Positions 12,005-23,839 of a stretch of 64,000 bases of DNA are shown here, piece by piece. The DNA comes from Akebia trifoliata (Eukaryota; Streptophyta; Magnoliopsida; Ranunculales; Lardizabalaceae). The stretch covers positions 44,717,220-44,781,219 of the forward strand of contig CM030714.1 of the NCBI GenBank assembly GCA_017979445.1, written 5' to 3'. The translations under genes were made by a program, and so were the position numbers. Numbering within the stretch: position 1 is the first letter of the stretch; the number at the start of each line of letters is the position of its first letter. The notes beneath the pieces are model-generated. The model saw only the letters and a list, made by a program, of their open reading frames with translations. It did not search any database and was not told the origin of the DNA.

Positions 12005-12965
12005 TCATTGGGCAATTTAGAAATGCCCCTCTATGTTTTGGAGAATATTTGAGACACCCCTGTGTTTTCAAAGTGATGACTTACGCTCCTTGACTTTGGT
12101 CTTCACTGGAACACTTATAAAAGGTAACCTAAATCCCCTTATTTTCTACCTAAAGAGAGGAACACTTTTTTATCACATTTTTTTTCTTTGATCATGATAG
12201 TTGAAGGCGAGAAAATGTTGAAGATGGCCGGTTTTATGGAGAAAATTCAAAGAGTTTTTGGCTAAAAGTTTTAGATGAGGACTTATATTTTCTATTTAGT
12301 CTTTCGAAATAAAAAAGAGATCAAGGGCACTAAAAAATAGGGCGTAGAATGGGTTAGATTCAGGGTCGATATGAGTATGTCCATATCTAGATTCGATTTT
12401 TTTTTCATTCAAATCTGGATCCGTCTCGAATCCTATTAGCTAAGACCATGTTAGAGCCCTTTTACTTTCGCTAAACCAGTATCTAGATCCAACCTCATCG
12501 AATTACTTGATTTGGGCTAGGTTGAATAATTTTTTACCGTTCAACATTTTTTTAATATATTTCTTTTCTAATTACTTTACCATTATAACGTATTTATTTA
12601 TTTATAAGCATTCATGTTATATTAAAATAGTAGAATAAAGATATCTTGAAAAATCATAAAAATATAATTTTCAAAGCTATATACCATTCAAATCTAGACG
12701 GATATAGCAATGTATCCATATTCGACCCAAATCCGACTCCGGGTCAAGGTATATCAACCCTATTTGACCCAGTTTCTTATTCGGATATAATCCAAATCCA
12801 CTGTATTCAGATTCAGATTCAGATCACTTAGATCTCAGATAAAATCTGTCACATTTTATGCCCTACTAAAGAGAGGGCTAATAGTATATCATCTATTTGA
12901 AAACACAAGGGTATTTCAAATATTCCGTTAAATATGGAGGCACATGTTTAAATCACATGATACTG
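12005..12965. mobile_element. ~1-kb element with ~70-bp inverted ends
   Basis: The left arm (aaatgcccctctatgttttg ... cacccctgtgttttcaaa) pairs with the right arm (ttgaaaacacaagggtattt ... gaggcacatgtttaaatcac). The ends resemble those of the element at 22379-23672. The interior has no substantial ORF, so it is non-autonomous. Exact ends and target duplication are uncertain. Confidence 0.6.
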
Positions 12966-12989
12966 TTTTACTTGTTTCTTGTCGGAGAC

Positions 12990-13220
12990 CATGATTTCAA
13001 AACTCATCGAAAATTGAGACGTATCGCTTGAGTCAGCATGGACGAGATAGACATACAACTCAATTTTTCGGACAAGATTTAAAATCTCACGTTCATTTTT
13101 CAAATTTTTGAACAAGACCTCTCAAACGTATGGAAAAACTCGTTCAAGATGACTCAGTATCTAGCATGGATGAGATGAGCATGGATGAGATGAGACGCAA
13201 AACCAAGATTTAAAACCATG
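12990..13220. mobile_element. hAT-like MITE, CATGG family, copy 2 (inverted)
   Basis: Begins catgatttcaaaactc and ends gatttaaaaccatg; the interior aligns with the 7724 copy in the opposite orientation. The 8-bp flanks do not match each other, so the duplication has decayed or one end is rearranged. Confidence 0.75.
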
Positions 13221-14482
13221 TTGCAAACTGATTTGACTGGTCAACCAGGTAAATCTGATCTAAAAACAAGGATGCGAAAGATGCACCAGGCGTACTGCAG
13301 AAATCACATCATGTGTCCTAAAATTGAGAATTATCCGAGTAAAACTTATCTTTACTATTGTGAGTTATGACTAGAGTTGGCGGGTTTTATTTTAAATATT
13401 AAAAAAATTTGAAGAAAAAGAAATCCTTTAAAAAAGATTAAATTAGATTATTTATTTAAAATTTTAAATTAATTATACAAATATTTAATCATATATAAAT
13501 GCTATTTTTGAGATCTTATCAAATCTCTCTTGGTGACATTTTTTTTCCTTTATGAGGGGGCTGAGGATAGGTAACACATCTCGCCCAAATCCTCTCTTCT
13601 TAGAACTCAAGGATGCAAAAGTATGAGTCTACAGAACAGATCCTGATCAAGTAAAGATTTCTCCACACCCTTTCCTTTCGTGATAGGACTAGTTCCTACG
13701 GTCACATCACATGCCACAACGCCACAAGTTTTCCAATGTCCGTCCCACCACATTGGGCGTTGAGGCTGCTGAACACTTGTCAAAGGCAGATTCAGATGTG
13801 TTCGCAGGCATTTTATAGAGACTTGCAAGTGCTGGAAATCCCAACTAGTAACAACCTACGTCTTTGGCACCATTTAAATGATGCAACTGTGGGCTTCAGA
13901 TTGTTCGATATTTGTTGCAAGTGCCTAGGCCTTGGTATGTTGTGTCATGCGGTCATGCCATGAAGTATTGTCATGACGAAAAAACCAAAAAAATGTGCCA
14001 GTTTATTCATAGACCTCAGAAATTTAGGGTTCAATGCTGCTCAACTTCAATCAACCACATATGATAAAAATAACAAATATAACAGTGAAGTAAAGCCATA
14101 AATGTAAAAAAATTCTCATTCATAAACTAAGAGTAAGAACATTTAAATTTATTATTAATAAACAACGAGAAAATAACATTTAATTTAAAGATTTAAAATA
14201 TGTTGGCTTTTACTTCTTCCCCATTTTGAGTCTGCTTTCCAAGTGTTTTTTTTTTTTGGTTTCAGATTTCTTCAGGAGACCCATAGGGTACATTATCTGT
14301 CCACTGATTCTGCTCACTGTTTCATGCGATTCAATTGTTTGCAGCTTCACTACAAAAACCACAACCACTGTAGTCATGAGAAACTTTTCTTAAGAAGGCA
14401 GCTTTGTTTCCTCGGATAAGTCAGGTTCACAGATACCAAAACCTTCAATTGCCCCTAAATCTGGGGTAGAGCCAATTACCGA

Positions 14483-17400
14483 TTAGTAGGGCTTGCTTCT
14501 GGGAAAGGATTGCCTCATAACTGACATTGATCCATTCTTCATGTGTTGTACTCCATATGCTGCTGTGGTAGCCACTGTTGTTGAGGCTACCAACCAGCTG
14601 TTTAATTTTGAAAAGTAAGATGGTTTGTTTTCCTTGAAGTTTTAACATAAGATGGGATTAAAGTGTGGAGAGACCTAATTAATATAGTAGTGGGATTACC
14701 TCAGGTAAGTGATATATACTTGAGTTTCTTTAGTGCCAAATTCTGGTTGAAGAAGAGCGGCAGCAACTAAGATCAATTGGAAGACTGTATTAACCTGTCC
14801 CGAATGCAAGAAAGAAAGCCAATAAAATTAACCATTTCTTAAAGGATACACACAACCATACTTGCTGATTATCATAGTCAGATCATGACTCAGTCAAAAA
14901 TCTCAAAACAATGAGACAACTCCCATGTGCCAGTAAATCAACTAGACAATTTCTCAATTTGGTTACACTCAAGCTGAGTCAAATCTGATGCAACTTAAAT
15001 TGAAGGATGAAATAAGAGAATCGTCACCATTTTCTCACCACATTAATTTTTTCCTGTTCTTCATTCATTTTCAAATACTTAGTGCCTTCACCAAATTTTT
15101 TGCCGGTTTTTTTTTTTTTCGAAAATTTTTATGGTCAATTTCTCATTTTTATTTATTATATCTTCTTTTTCATTATATTATTATTTTCCTTAACCAGTTG
15201 CTAGATGCTAATGTTCCACATCGATTTTTTTAAATAAGATCACTTGTTTCTTTGTCAAATATTTTCATATATTACAGATACTTTTTTTTTTTATAAGTGT
15301 AATATATTAAATGAAGGAAAAATAAGTACAAAGAGGCTGAGGAAGCCTCTAAGAGAGTAAAAAGCTAAAAAGAGAACAAAGCATCAAAGACTACATAAAG
15401 AATTCTATCTAAAAACGAAATCATCAAAAGTGATCCCCTTGAAATCGATGTTTTGCTTCGCCCAAAGATATAATAAGCCCAAGATCTCCAAGAATATGTC
15501 GTGAGAGCTTCTCATTCTATTGTTAAACACCCTGTTATTTCTCTCGTTCCACACCCCCCAAGCTATAGCCGAGGGAAGAATAGTCCACAGAAATCTTTTC
15601 CTGGAAGAGAAGACATTACTGGCCCACCCTTCTAATAACAGGGAATACTTACAACGAAGGACCCAATGAATACGGAAAAGATCAAGGAATATTGACCAAA
15701 TTTGGTGAGAGAATGTGCAATGAATTAATAGGTGGTCGACAGACTCCTCATTTTTCCTGCAAAGAGGGTAACAATTTGGAGTGATCCACCCTCGAACAAT
15801 CAAATTGTTCAAAGTAAGAATCTTCCCAAGGGAAGCCAACCAAACAAAAAAGGATATTTTAGCTGGAACGAATTTTGACCAAATGATAGATTTCAAAAGG
15901 GATTGCTCGGCACAAGGGTTGAGGCACTTAAAAAACGAGCTGACAGAAAATCTCAAGTCTTTAGCCTTCAATCATTCCCATCTGTCTTGTTCACTGTCAT
16001 TGAGAGGACACGAATGCAAAAGATCAAGGAAAGATACCACATCTGTTAGCTCCCAATCATTAAAACTTCTCCCAAACCCCAAATCCCAAGTGGAGTTGCT
16101 ATCGTTGCGAATCAAACACTGCTGAATCGAGCAGTTCTTCTTTGTAGAACAGGCATACAAGGATGGAAATTGAACTGCTAGAGGCGATGTGCCGCACCAA
16201 CTGTAATGTTTGAAAAAAAAAAAAAAAAAATGTTGACTAAGTCAACTAAGGTTGACTCAAGTCAAGTCAACTATGGTTGACTCAAGTCAAGTCAAGTCAA
16301 TTATTGTTGACTAGTCAAACAACTTTGACTAAGTCAAATTAACTAAGATATTTGTAAGAAATTCTAAAAGAATTAGAATTTTGTAATATCTAGATATTTA
16401 AAATATCTAGATATTTAAAAAAAAAAAAATATCAAATAGAGATATTAGCTGATTTTTTAGTTGTTGTTTCATTTTCTTTACACAAAGAAAGAAGAGAAAA
16501 GTAAGAAGAAAAGAAGGAAGAGAAAGAAAGAAAGAAAGAAGAGAAAGAAAAGAAGGAAAGGAAAACAAATAAGGTAGGCCCTTACAACTATTTATAATGG
16601 TTTTAGTAAAATATATGTATGTATATATATATGTATATTGCTGATTTTCTAGTTGTAAAAATTGGATTTGTGTTGTTTTTAAAAATAATTTTGATTAGAA
16701 ATTTTAAAGTTAAAATTGTTTTGTAAATTTTTAACAACATGCATATTATTTATACATATTTATATTATTGTTTTTATGATTTTAAAGCATGCTAGTATTT
16801 GGTATTTTATTTAAAAGGAATTCTTACATGTTTGTAATTGATTTAAACATGTTTATACGTAATTATATATACTAAAAACAAAATACAGCAACTATGAAAG
16901 TTGCTATTTTTGTATTAAATTGACACCATGATTGTTGGATAGAATATAAAAAAAAAATGGTTGTTTTATACGTACGTTATACGTGTTTATACGTACGTTA
17001 TACGTATTTATACGTATTGAAAATAAAATACAGCAGCTTTAAAAGTTGCTGTTTTTATATAATATATTACTATGTTTACTTTAGTTTCATGCTAAAAAAT
17101 AGTTGTTAATTTATACGTATTTTATAAGTACTTAATACGTATTTTATACGTATTTTGTACTTGTCAAAAAGAAAATACAGCAACTATATAAGTTGCTGTT
17201 TTTTTTACACAATACATATTTTGTTCACATTGTTATAAACATACATGATTTTTGAATAAGTTAAACTGGTGGACAGTTTACTTTAATCATTTTAGTGATG
17301 GATTTCCAAGAAATGTTTCTAATTAAAAGTTGGGTAGAAAAGTAATTTATTAAAATGAATATGAGAACGAGTTCTCAATTGAATGTCGTGCTTTTAAAAT

Positions 17401-20400
17401 ACCCAGTTAGTGAGATGCTTCGGCGTATGCCGTATAAGACACGAAAAGGAGAGAAAATATGAAGTGATGCTTCAGTCATAGACTGTGTAAGACACGAATG
17501 AGTGAAATGCTTCGACTAAGGGTCGTGTAAGACACGAAAGAAAGAAAAAGAAAATAGAGATAAGACTGTACATTTAAGAGTGGATTGGGTATTTAAAACA
17601 CGTGTATGTTTTATTTTTCATTACATTTTGAAAAGAAAATAAATACTTATATGTAGTATTTTAGTGATTTATTAAAGAGATTGTGAAAACCTATAAAGAA
17701 TAACATGTTGTGATATTTCCGGAATGACGTGTTATTCTAGGATAACAGTTGCGTTGTTTGAGTTCTTATGTATTATGGGATGCATAAGAACACAACATCA
17801 CAACAGGAATCCGGGAGTTTCTTTTCTATCTTTAATAGAGAACAAGATGTAGATAGTTGTATAATTGATAGAGAATATCGAGGATCACATGCACGCCAGA
17901 TTGGCATAGATGAAGATGGCTAGTTAATGATCATTAATAGTCTAGAGTAGTCAAGAAAGAATGACCTACTTGATTTGGCCCGTTTCTTAAGGCCTTGGTC
18001 AACGGCCAACCTGAGCCGGAAAACAGTTACCCAAATTATGGCAGAGGCTGGCCATAGAATCAGGAACTAACGGTGGGGTTCCACACTGGTGAAGTATTGG
18101 AATAATCGTATTTTGACTGAGATGTTCACATCAGTCGTGACCCTCAACTCTCTATTATAGTACTCTATTATTTGATGTTATATTATGAACAATTGTTTTC
18201 TTCAGATTTTTAAGTGTTTTAATTTCCTACTAAGTTTTATGACATCGGAGTTCAATTATTTTTAATTGTGTTGAATATCAAATATGCATGATTTATGAAT
18301 TCTTAGAATGTTTAAACTGCATATAGGATGCTGTTATTTAGAATTGTAAGATTCCCCTATTGGGTAACTCCCCTGTTACTCACCCCTACGACATCACAAA
18401 TTTCAGGCGCACCTGGTTTAGGTGATCCTTCCGAGGAGGCTCAGTGCCAGGGCCTTATAGATGATCAGTCCAAGCTTCCAGGAGTGGAGCATGGGTATTA
18501 CTAGTAATAAGTCTTAAACTAGAGCTAGGTTTAAGTCTTTAGCTATCGTTTTTGGTTATGTAATTATGAACACTATAGTATGTCATTACTGTTTTATGTA
18601 TATATGTCAAGTGTTTCTGATGTTTGAGGATACGTGTCTGTTCTGTTGAGAAATGATCAGGTATGACATATAGTTATATTATTTGCCGTTTACGTTTATG
18701 AATTGATTATCATGATACGGGTTTTATATCATGCCTCGGGATTCAACTTGGGAATCATGAGGATTCGGGTTGAGTTTTTGGGGCGTGACACCAACTGTCC
18801 TCCCAAAATCTGATCTTATTACCCGTACCAGCTTTGAATCTAATCCCTTTCTCGAATTCCTCGCTCATTTTCAAAATACCCTTCCAAACACTACACCCGT
18901 GTATATTACAGATACTTATAGTTCTTTAGTTAGTTTATATTTATTTCTAGATGTTTCTTATTACTCTTATTTTCATTTTGTTCCTTAACACAAGCTAGTT
19001 TAAATGTAGATATATAATCAGCTTGTGTGTTTTATTTTACATAATATAATTTTTCCACAACTGCTTTTATTTTTATTTTTTATAAATTATAAAATTCCAG
19101 AAAGAAGGAATGTGCAAGTTGAACGTTCTAAATAGGCAGAAGTATGTGGGTTGAAGGCATTAATTGCTAGTCACCAAATGCCACGATTCCAAGAAAAAAC
19201 TCTACACCTTTTCATTGTTGACCTTATGTTCAGATGAGTCGTGAATCAAAACAAAAACTTTAGGATTCCCAACTTTATATCTAATAATTTAAGATTCCCT
19301 TAACTTCAAGGTAAGTTATTTCTTATCCTGTTGTCCCTCAGCAGTGGGTCTGGAAGCTATGGAAATCAGTACACTATCTATGTGCTTCATAACAATACCA
19401 ATAAAAAATCGTATGTGTGTCATCGTTGAAATCCTGAATTATATGCGAAGAAAAGTAAGCTTACCTTGCTGAGAAAGAGGGGCTCCACCTTCTGTGAATG
19501 GGTATCGTTGAGGTTGGTAAACTCAGACCAACTTTTCCACTAATATAAAGAATATAATTAGAGATCTATGGAATGAAAATGACAATAAAGCAATCCAAAT
19601 TCCCATAGAAATCTCACCTCCCAATTCAAGCTACTAGCTCTTTTATAGACTGCACCACCGATGAGACCAACATCTCGGAGCACAACAAGTCCAACAAGCC
19701 AAGCTTCACAATTCAAAAACTAAATCAGATTGGTTTCGCGAACCAACACATATAAGTATGTGTGTTTTTCCCCAACCCAAAATATGCAAATAGAGGTTCT
19801 CAATAGGAACAAATGCACACATTAATTGACAGTCAACGAATGCCATGAGCCACAACTGATCTAGGGAACCCTAAGTCCAATACAATGTAAAAAACTGGTC
19901 CAGAGATCAAACAGAGAAAAGGGGCATGTCCTCTTCAATTGCTCAAACCAGTAAGAGAGGCTTTGGACCTATAATTGCTTATTAAGAAACAAATGCCACC
20001 TGGATTGTTTAACATACTATACCAAGATGAAGCTTAATCAGAGAATACAGCTCCTGTTGAAACGAGATTAATTTGTCTCAAAACAATGAAGACCAAGAAC
20101 TTACACGGCAGAAGATCCCTTTGTACCATTGCTAAAGCAACACAACCAATAAGAACCTGTATCATCCATACACAAAAAAATTCAGAAAAATGTGCCAATG
20201 ATGAAAACCTAACACAACAACCTGCTACTACATAATTCAGTTGAGGTCGATGAGTTAATGTCACTAGCTTCAACACAAAAGTGTATTAAATATTAACCTT
20301 GTCAGCAAGGGGATCAAGGTAAGATCCAACCACCGAATTTATACCCATCTTCCTAGCCACGTATCCATCTAGCTACAACAAGAAACCAACGACAGAAATC

Positions 20401-22177
20401 AAAATCCCATTTTGTATATACCAAATCTGTGGTGATGCAAATAATTGCATAGTTGAAGGTACCACCCCGGTGAGGGGGTAAAGCCTCTCTTTAGTAATAC
20501 CACAGACCTGGGATTTAAAAAAAAATGGCTGTCACCCTTACATCTATCAAAAAAATTAAAAAAGTTGCATTGTTCATACCCAGTCAGTTGCTCCAGATAC
20601 AGCCAACCCCACAAATGCAGAAAGATACCATTCATTAATGATCATCCTGTGTCAAACTCTGTTAATAAATAATAATTCTAATGCCATCAATCCACTAATC
20701 CAGTGTGGTGGAAAAGGATTTATTTATTTATTTATTGGATCTCATGGATGTACAAATTCCTTGAATCTGACCACATATGTCAATTTTCTCTTATCTAATG
20801 CATTTATTACATCCTTATATATACCTTCAGTGCGACCGAATCAATGATTCACGGGAGATAACTTTGATATGCAATTTTGTTCAACACCCTTTTAAGGCTG
20901 GCGTTATCAAGATGACAACAAACTTGGCATTAGTTGAGGAACTACCCAATATTCACGCCTCCTTTCATTTCCGCTTCCCAACCTACTTCAATTATTGCTA
21001 CAATGCTTCCACCAAGAACAATCTAATCTAAATCAAATGTATAACAATTGTTGTCTTTCATTTTCACATCTTTCTACTGAAAACCTCCATGAAACCTTCG
21101 ATGCAATGAAACCCATAAGCTACCAGCCACTTTGTTCATGTCATTCAAATGATTTGTAGAAGTTTTCTTCAATGAAAAACAGCTGAATACCTAAATAAAG
21201 AAGTCAATCTATCCGAGCTGACGAAGAAACCAAAAGTGAGATTATTTTGGCAAGACGGGCTATCAGGGGAATGCAAGGAAACTGGAATATGCAATTTCTA
21301 AATTATAAAAATAAAAATTACGTGCAGGGTTTTTGTCTTCTTTCCATGGAGAATTTAAATTCAAGTCACGCTTTCGGCCAAATATGATGCCTTTTGGAGG
21401 TTCTGCTCAGATAACGATTTATGAGACGGACTGACCTATTTTCCTGGTAAAATTGTCTTCTGGGGCAGGAAAAGGGCGATCCAAACAAGCATGTAGTTTA
21501 GTGGAGAATATTAGAGCAATTTGAGCATAGAACAACCAATCTCTAAAACCACAAAGCTTGTAAAATTGTGAGAAACTATAACAATAATAACTTTTATAAA
21601 TTATAAAAAAGATTCAGAGAATAACTTACCATCCAAGAAAAGGACCAGAAACCAATCGACTCATCGAAATCAAATTCGGCAAATTAACGAAATTCTCCGC
21701 AAAACCACCAATGATCTCACCAGTACTCCGCAATTCCTTCGAATCAATCCCATTTCTCAATCCTGTAACGGAAGTAACCGCTCCAAACTCTAATTTAATC
21801 GGAAAATTCCTCCTCTGAAGCAAATTCAAATTCAAAGACTCTGCTTTTCGGAGAACGAATTCTCCACGTAGATACAAAGGAGTCGCAGACTGCAATAGCT
21901 TCCATGGAGGAGATGACAGAAACAGAGGTCCTGAAAATGGAATCCATTTAGAGAATGGAGAAAGAAAGCTTGAGTGAGAGGAGGTGAGGCGAAGAGCGAA
22001 AGAGAACGGATTCGAAGAAGAAGATAAGATCGAAGATGGATGAGAGGAACAAGAGAAGATCGGTGAGAAAAGAAGAGGTGGAGATGGAAATGGAGTTGCA
22101 GAGGCGTAGAAACTGAGAAAAGTTCGAGATTTAGGGTTTCTGCGGAGTATGGTTTTGAGGGATCTGAAAACAGCCAT
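14483..22177 (-). CDS. CLS: Cardiolipin synthase (CMP-forming), mitochondrial
   Basis: Makes cardiolipin from CDP-diacylglycerol and phosphatidylglycerol in the inner mitochondrial membrane. Eight exons: 22177-21630, 20646-20580, 20372-20298, 20156-20105, 19703-19618, 19539-19465, 14794-14700, 14597-14483. All junctions are GT-AG and phases agree, giving 370 aa plus stop. The first ~160 residues are Ser/Arg-rich and acid-poor, fitting an organellar targeting peptide. The CDP-alcohol phosphatidyltransferase signature is complete at D204-D229: TDW, then [20 protein letters not shown], then PLAD, i.e. D-x2-DG-x2-AR-x8-G-x3-D-x3-D. Downstream segments [16 protein letters not shown] and the final WLVASTT helix match plant CLS (e.g. 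Arabidopsis At4g04870). Intron 6 (14795-19464) was enlarged by a LINE and a solo LTR. The mitochondrial location is inferred from the family. Confidence 0.95.
15405..15971 (-). pseudogene. LINE ORF2 C-terminal fragment (zf-RVT region)
   Basis: A 188-codon open segment corresponding to the last part of a plant LINE ORF2. It keeps a reverse-transcriptase-associated zinc-binding pattern (cysteines in [20 protein letters not shown]), then [18 protein letters not shown] and the terminal FDDFVFR. The endonuclease and RT domains are absent because of 5' truncation, so it cannot be functional. The reading frame breaks upstream, before the junction with the solo LTR. Confidence 0.9.
16231..16345. repeat. 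GTTGAC/GTCAAC array in the solo LTR
   Basis: A dense cluster of GTTGAC and its complement GTCAAC, many as TTGACT/AGTCAA. These form overlapping short palindromes and match the W-box core TTGAC recognised by WRKY factors. Any regulatory role is inferred. Confidence 0.7.
16870..17215. repeat. Three ~146-bp repeat units with conserved hairpin in the LTR
   Basis: The hairpin tacagcaactat ... agttgctgttttt (with small changes) recurs at 16879-16911, 17025-17057 and 17171-17206. The spacing is 146 bp each time, and the last two units are preceded by tacgtatttatacgta-type sequence. The stem is acagcaact/agttgctgt. Confidence 0.85.
17406..17545. repeat. Three-copy imperfect tandem repeat in the LTR
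   Basis: Units share gatgcttc near the start and gtaagacacgaa near the end, with variable middles. It lies inside the solo LTR. Confidence 0.8.
21631..22177 (-). other. Putative organellar targeting region encoded by CLS exon 1
   Basis: The first exon opens [18 protein letters not shown] and is then strongly Ser/Pro/Phe-rich with few acidic residues. The catalytic domain starts only near its end ([13 protein letters not shown]). This composition fits a cleavable mitochondrial targeting sequence. Confidence 0.6.
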
Positions 22178-22281
22178 TAACGAAACATTCTCAGTCTCTG
22201 TAGCAAACCAACATCAATGGAGTTTGCTGCTTTGGATTCCAGAGAGTTGAAGAGTGACACGTGTGAACTCGTGTCACAATC

Positions 22282-22370
22282 ATGGTTTTAAAACCCACCG
22301 ATTTTGTCTTGTCTCGCCAAGGATACCGAGTTGTCTCGCCTAGTACGAGTCAAATCTTTTAAACCGGTTT
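22282..22370. mobile_element. Truncated CATGG-family MITE fragment
   Basis: Starts catggttttaaaac and continues with ttgtctcgcc and accgagttgtctcg, matching the outer part of the CATGG family. The far end is missing; it runs into the element that begins at about 22379. Confidence 0.5.
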
Positions 22371-22378
22371 AGAAATTA

Positions 22379-23672
22379 TTTAGGGTGATTTTATATGCCC
22401 CCCACGTTTTAGTGATTTTAGAGATACTCCTTGCATTTTGAGGGGGTGACCATTCTTAATCTTAACCCGTCTCACAAAAAAACAAGAAGTTAATGGGTTA
22501 ATCTTATTCGGGTTGTAATCTTTTCGACCCGTCTAACTTAGAGATGTGTTTAGGTTAGGCATATCAACCCATTTAATCAGTTTTGACGCATTTAAATATC
22601 GTGTCTTTAACATGTCGTATTGATCCACGTACAACCCGACCCATATAATATACCCAGTTAATAGTTGTGTGCATTTTTTAGGTAGTTGAACTTTGTTTAT
22701 GTATTGTGATCCTTAATTTATATTAGTGGTAGTTTGGTAGGCACAAATTGTAATTGTGCTCGTATCGTACTCGTGTCGTGTTCATAGGTTGTGCGTGTCA
22801 ACTTGAATATGAGACGACCCTACCTGTTTTGTTAAACAGGTCAGAGGGATTGTATCGAGTTACCTATTTAATAAACAAGTCAGGTTCGGATTTTAGACTT
22901 TGAGACATGATTTCAAAACTCAATTTGACGTTTTATCTCGTCCATAGAAGATATTGAGTTGTCTTGGACAAGGCAAACCATTTGACTGAGTTTATAATGA
23001 TTGATTTATATATATTTAAATTAAAATAATAATAATTTTTTAATAAAATAAGAAAGATTACAAGACATTTAATCATAAAATCATATTTTATTTATATAAT
23101 AAGTATTACATTTAAAAAAAAATTAATTAATTAAATCAAAATCTACAAAATACCAATTGACTTGGTCAAGATTTTCAAATTATCGCTTGAGACATTTTGT
23201 TTATCTCGTGAGATGATGCGAATGTTGAGACATAGTAAATTAAAGGGGTTAGGTAAGTTTTCATGATACCTTACCCATTGCAACCTCTTGGAGCTTATGA
23301 GGTGCATCTCTTGACCTCAGTCTTGTTAATAGAGTAATGAAAAAGACCTAAATGCCCTCATCTTTAATCTCTCTAGCTAAAAATCCTTTATTTTTCTTTT
23401 CAGCCTTCAAACCTTAACAGAGTCATATCGTTATTTTTCTTTTCAGCCTTCAAACCTTAACAGAGTCATATCGTGCATTGAAGAGCTTGAAAATGACTTG
23501 TTTTAAGAAGAAAATGAAGGGATTTTTTTTCAAAGGTTGAAGATGAAGGCATTTATGTTATTTTCATTAATTTATTTGAGAAAATTGAGTTCAAGGGGCA
23601 TGTCACCAGTTTGAAAATGCAAGATATCTCTCATATTTACTAAAACGTAGAAGAGTATGTTTAAATCACCCT
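22379..23672. mobile_element. 1.3-kb element with long inverted ends
   Basis: The left arm starts gggtgattttatatgccccc and the right arm (reverse complement) starts gggtgatttaaacatactct. Both arms continue with acgttttagt and a tgcattttgag-like stretch over about 70 bp. Each end abuts TA. The ends resemble the element at 12005-12965. The interior contains a CATGG-like fragment (22903-22985) and a 43-bp tandem duplication, and has no transposase. Confidence 0.65.
23388..23473. repeat. Perfect 43-bp tandem duplication
   Basis: Two identical 43-bp units, 23388-23430 and 23431-23473, each ending cagagtcatatcg. Identity implies a recent duplication or an assembly artefact. Confidence 0.9.
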
Positions 23673-23839
23673 ATATTTTAGCATGTTAAGAAATGGTCAA
23701 GAGGCATAATTCAAACTACACCTTTCAAAAGAAATATTGAACTGTAAAACTACAGTAAGACACTTATTTTTGGCAGTTCTACTAGAGTAATGTTGTTATA
23801 AATCGATGTCATGGGTGTGTAACAATGGGGTGTTGTATG

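Larger units (their letters stand above)
11899..14482. other. Intergenic DNA between the Ole e 1-like and cardiolipin synthase genes
   Basis: Holds the Ole e 1-like promoter (an AT-rich TATA-like stretch, taatatttatta on the minus strand near 11945-11956), an inverted-terminal-repeat element (12005-12965), a MITE (12990-13220), and a pair of overlapping small ORFs on opposite strands (13607-13828 minus, 13736-13963 plus) that I do not recognise. Confidence 0.55.
16202..18790 (-). mobile_element. Solo LTR (Gypsy-type) inside the CLS-intron LINE
   Basis: A 2589-bp element starting TGTAATG and ending GTGACA, flanked by a perfect 5-bp duplication CCAAC (16197-16201 and 18791-18795). Read on the minus strand it begins TGTCACGCCCCAAAAACTC, resembling LTRs of plant Gypsy elements with long LTRs. 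There is no primer-binding site, polypurine tract or polyprotein, so it is best read as a solo LTR left by recombination. It contains TTGAC/GTCAA-rich DNA (16231-16345), three hairpin repeats at 146-bp spacing and a three-copy tandem repeat at 17406-17545. Confidence 0.88.
15284..18901 (-). mobile_element. 5'-truncated LINE inserted in CLS intron 6, split by a solo LTR
   Basis: The LINE sequence lies at 15284-16201 and 18796-18901 on the minus strand. Its 3' poly(A) appears as the T run at 15282-15292, and its 5' end is truncated at 18901. A perfect 16-bp target duplication (tatattacagatactt) occurs at 15268-15283 and 18902-18917. The coding remnant (15405-15971) is the C-terminal end of ORF2 with a zf-RVT-like region ([27 protein letters not shown]). 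It is close to the C-terminus of the full-length LINE at 29542-36709, so both belong to one family. Confidence 0.93.
14795..19464. other. Intron 6 of CLS, enlarged by nested insertions
   Basis: A 4670-bp intron. Of this, 15284-18901 is a LINE fragment interrupted by a solo LTR. The rest (14795-15267 and 18918-19464) is ordinary AT-rich intron. Confidence 0.85.

Noticed and set aside
17406..17545. CRISPR-like array
   Set aside because: Three imperfect tandem units inside a plant LTR; spacers and repeats are not regular.
16202..18790. Complete LTR retrotransposon
   Set aside because: No internal domain, primer-binding site or second LTR; the 5-bp duplication directly flanks a single LTR-like unit.
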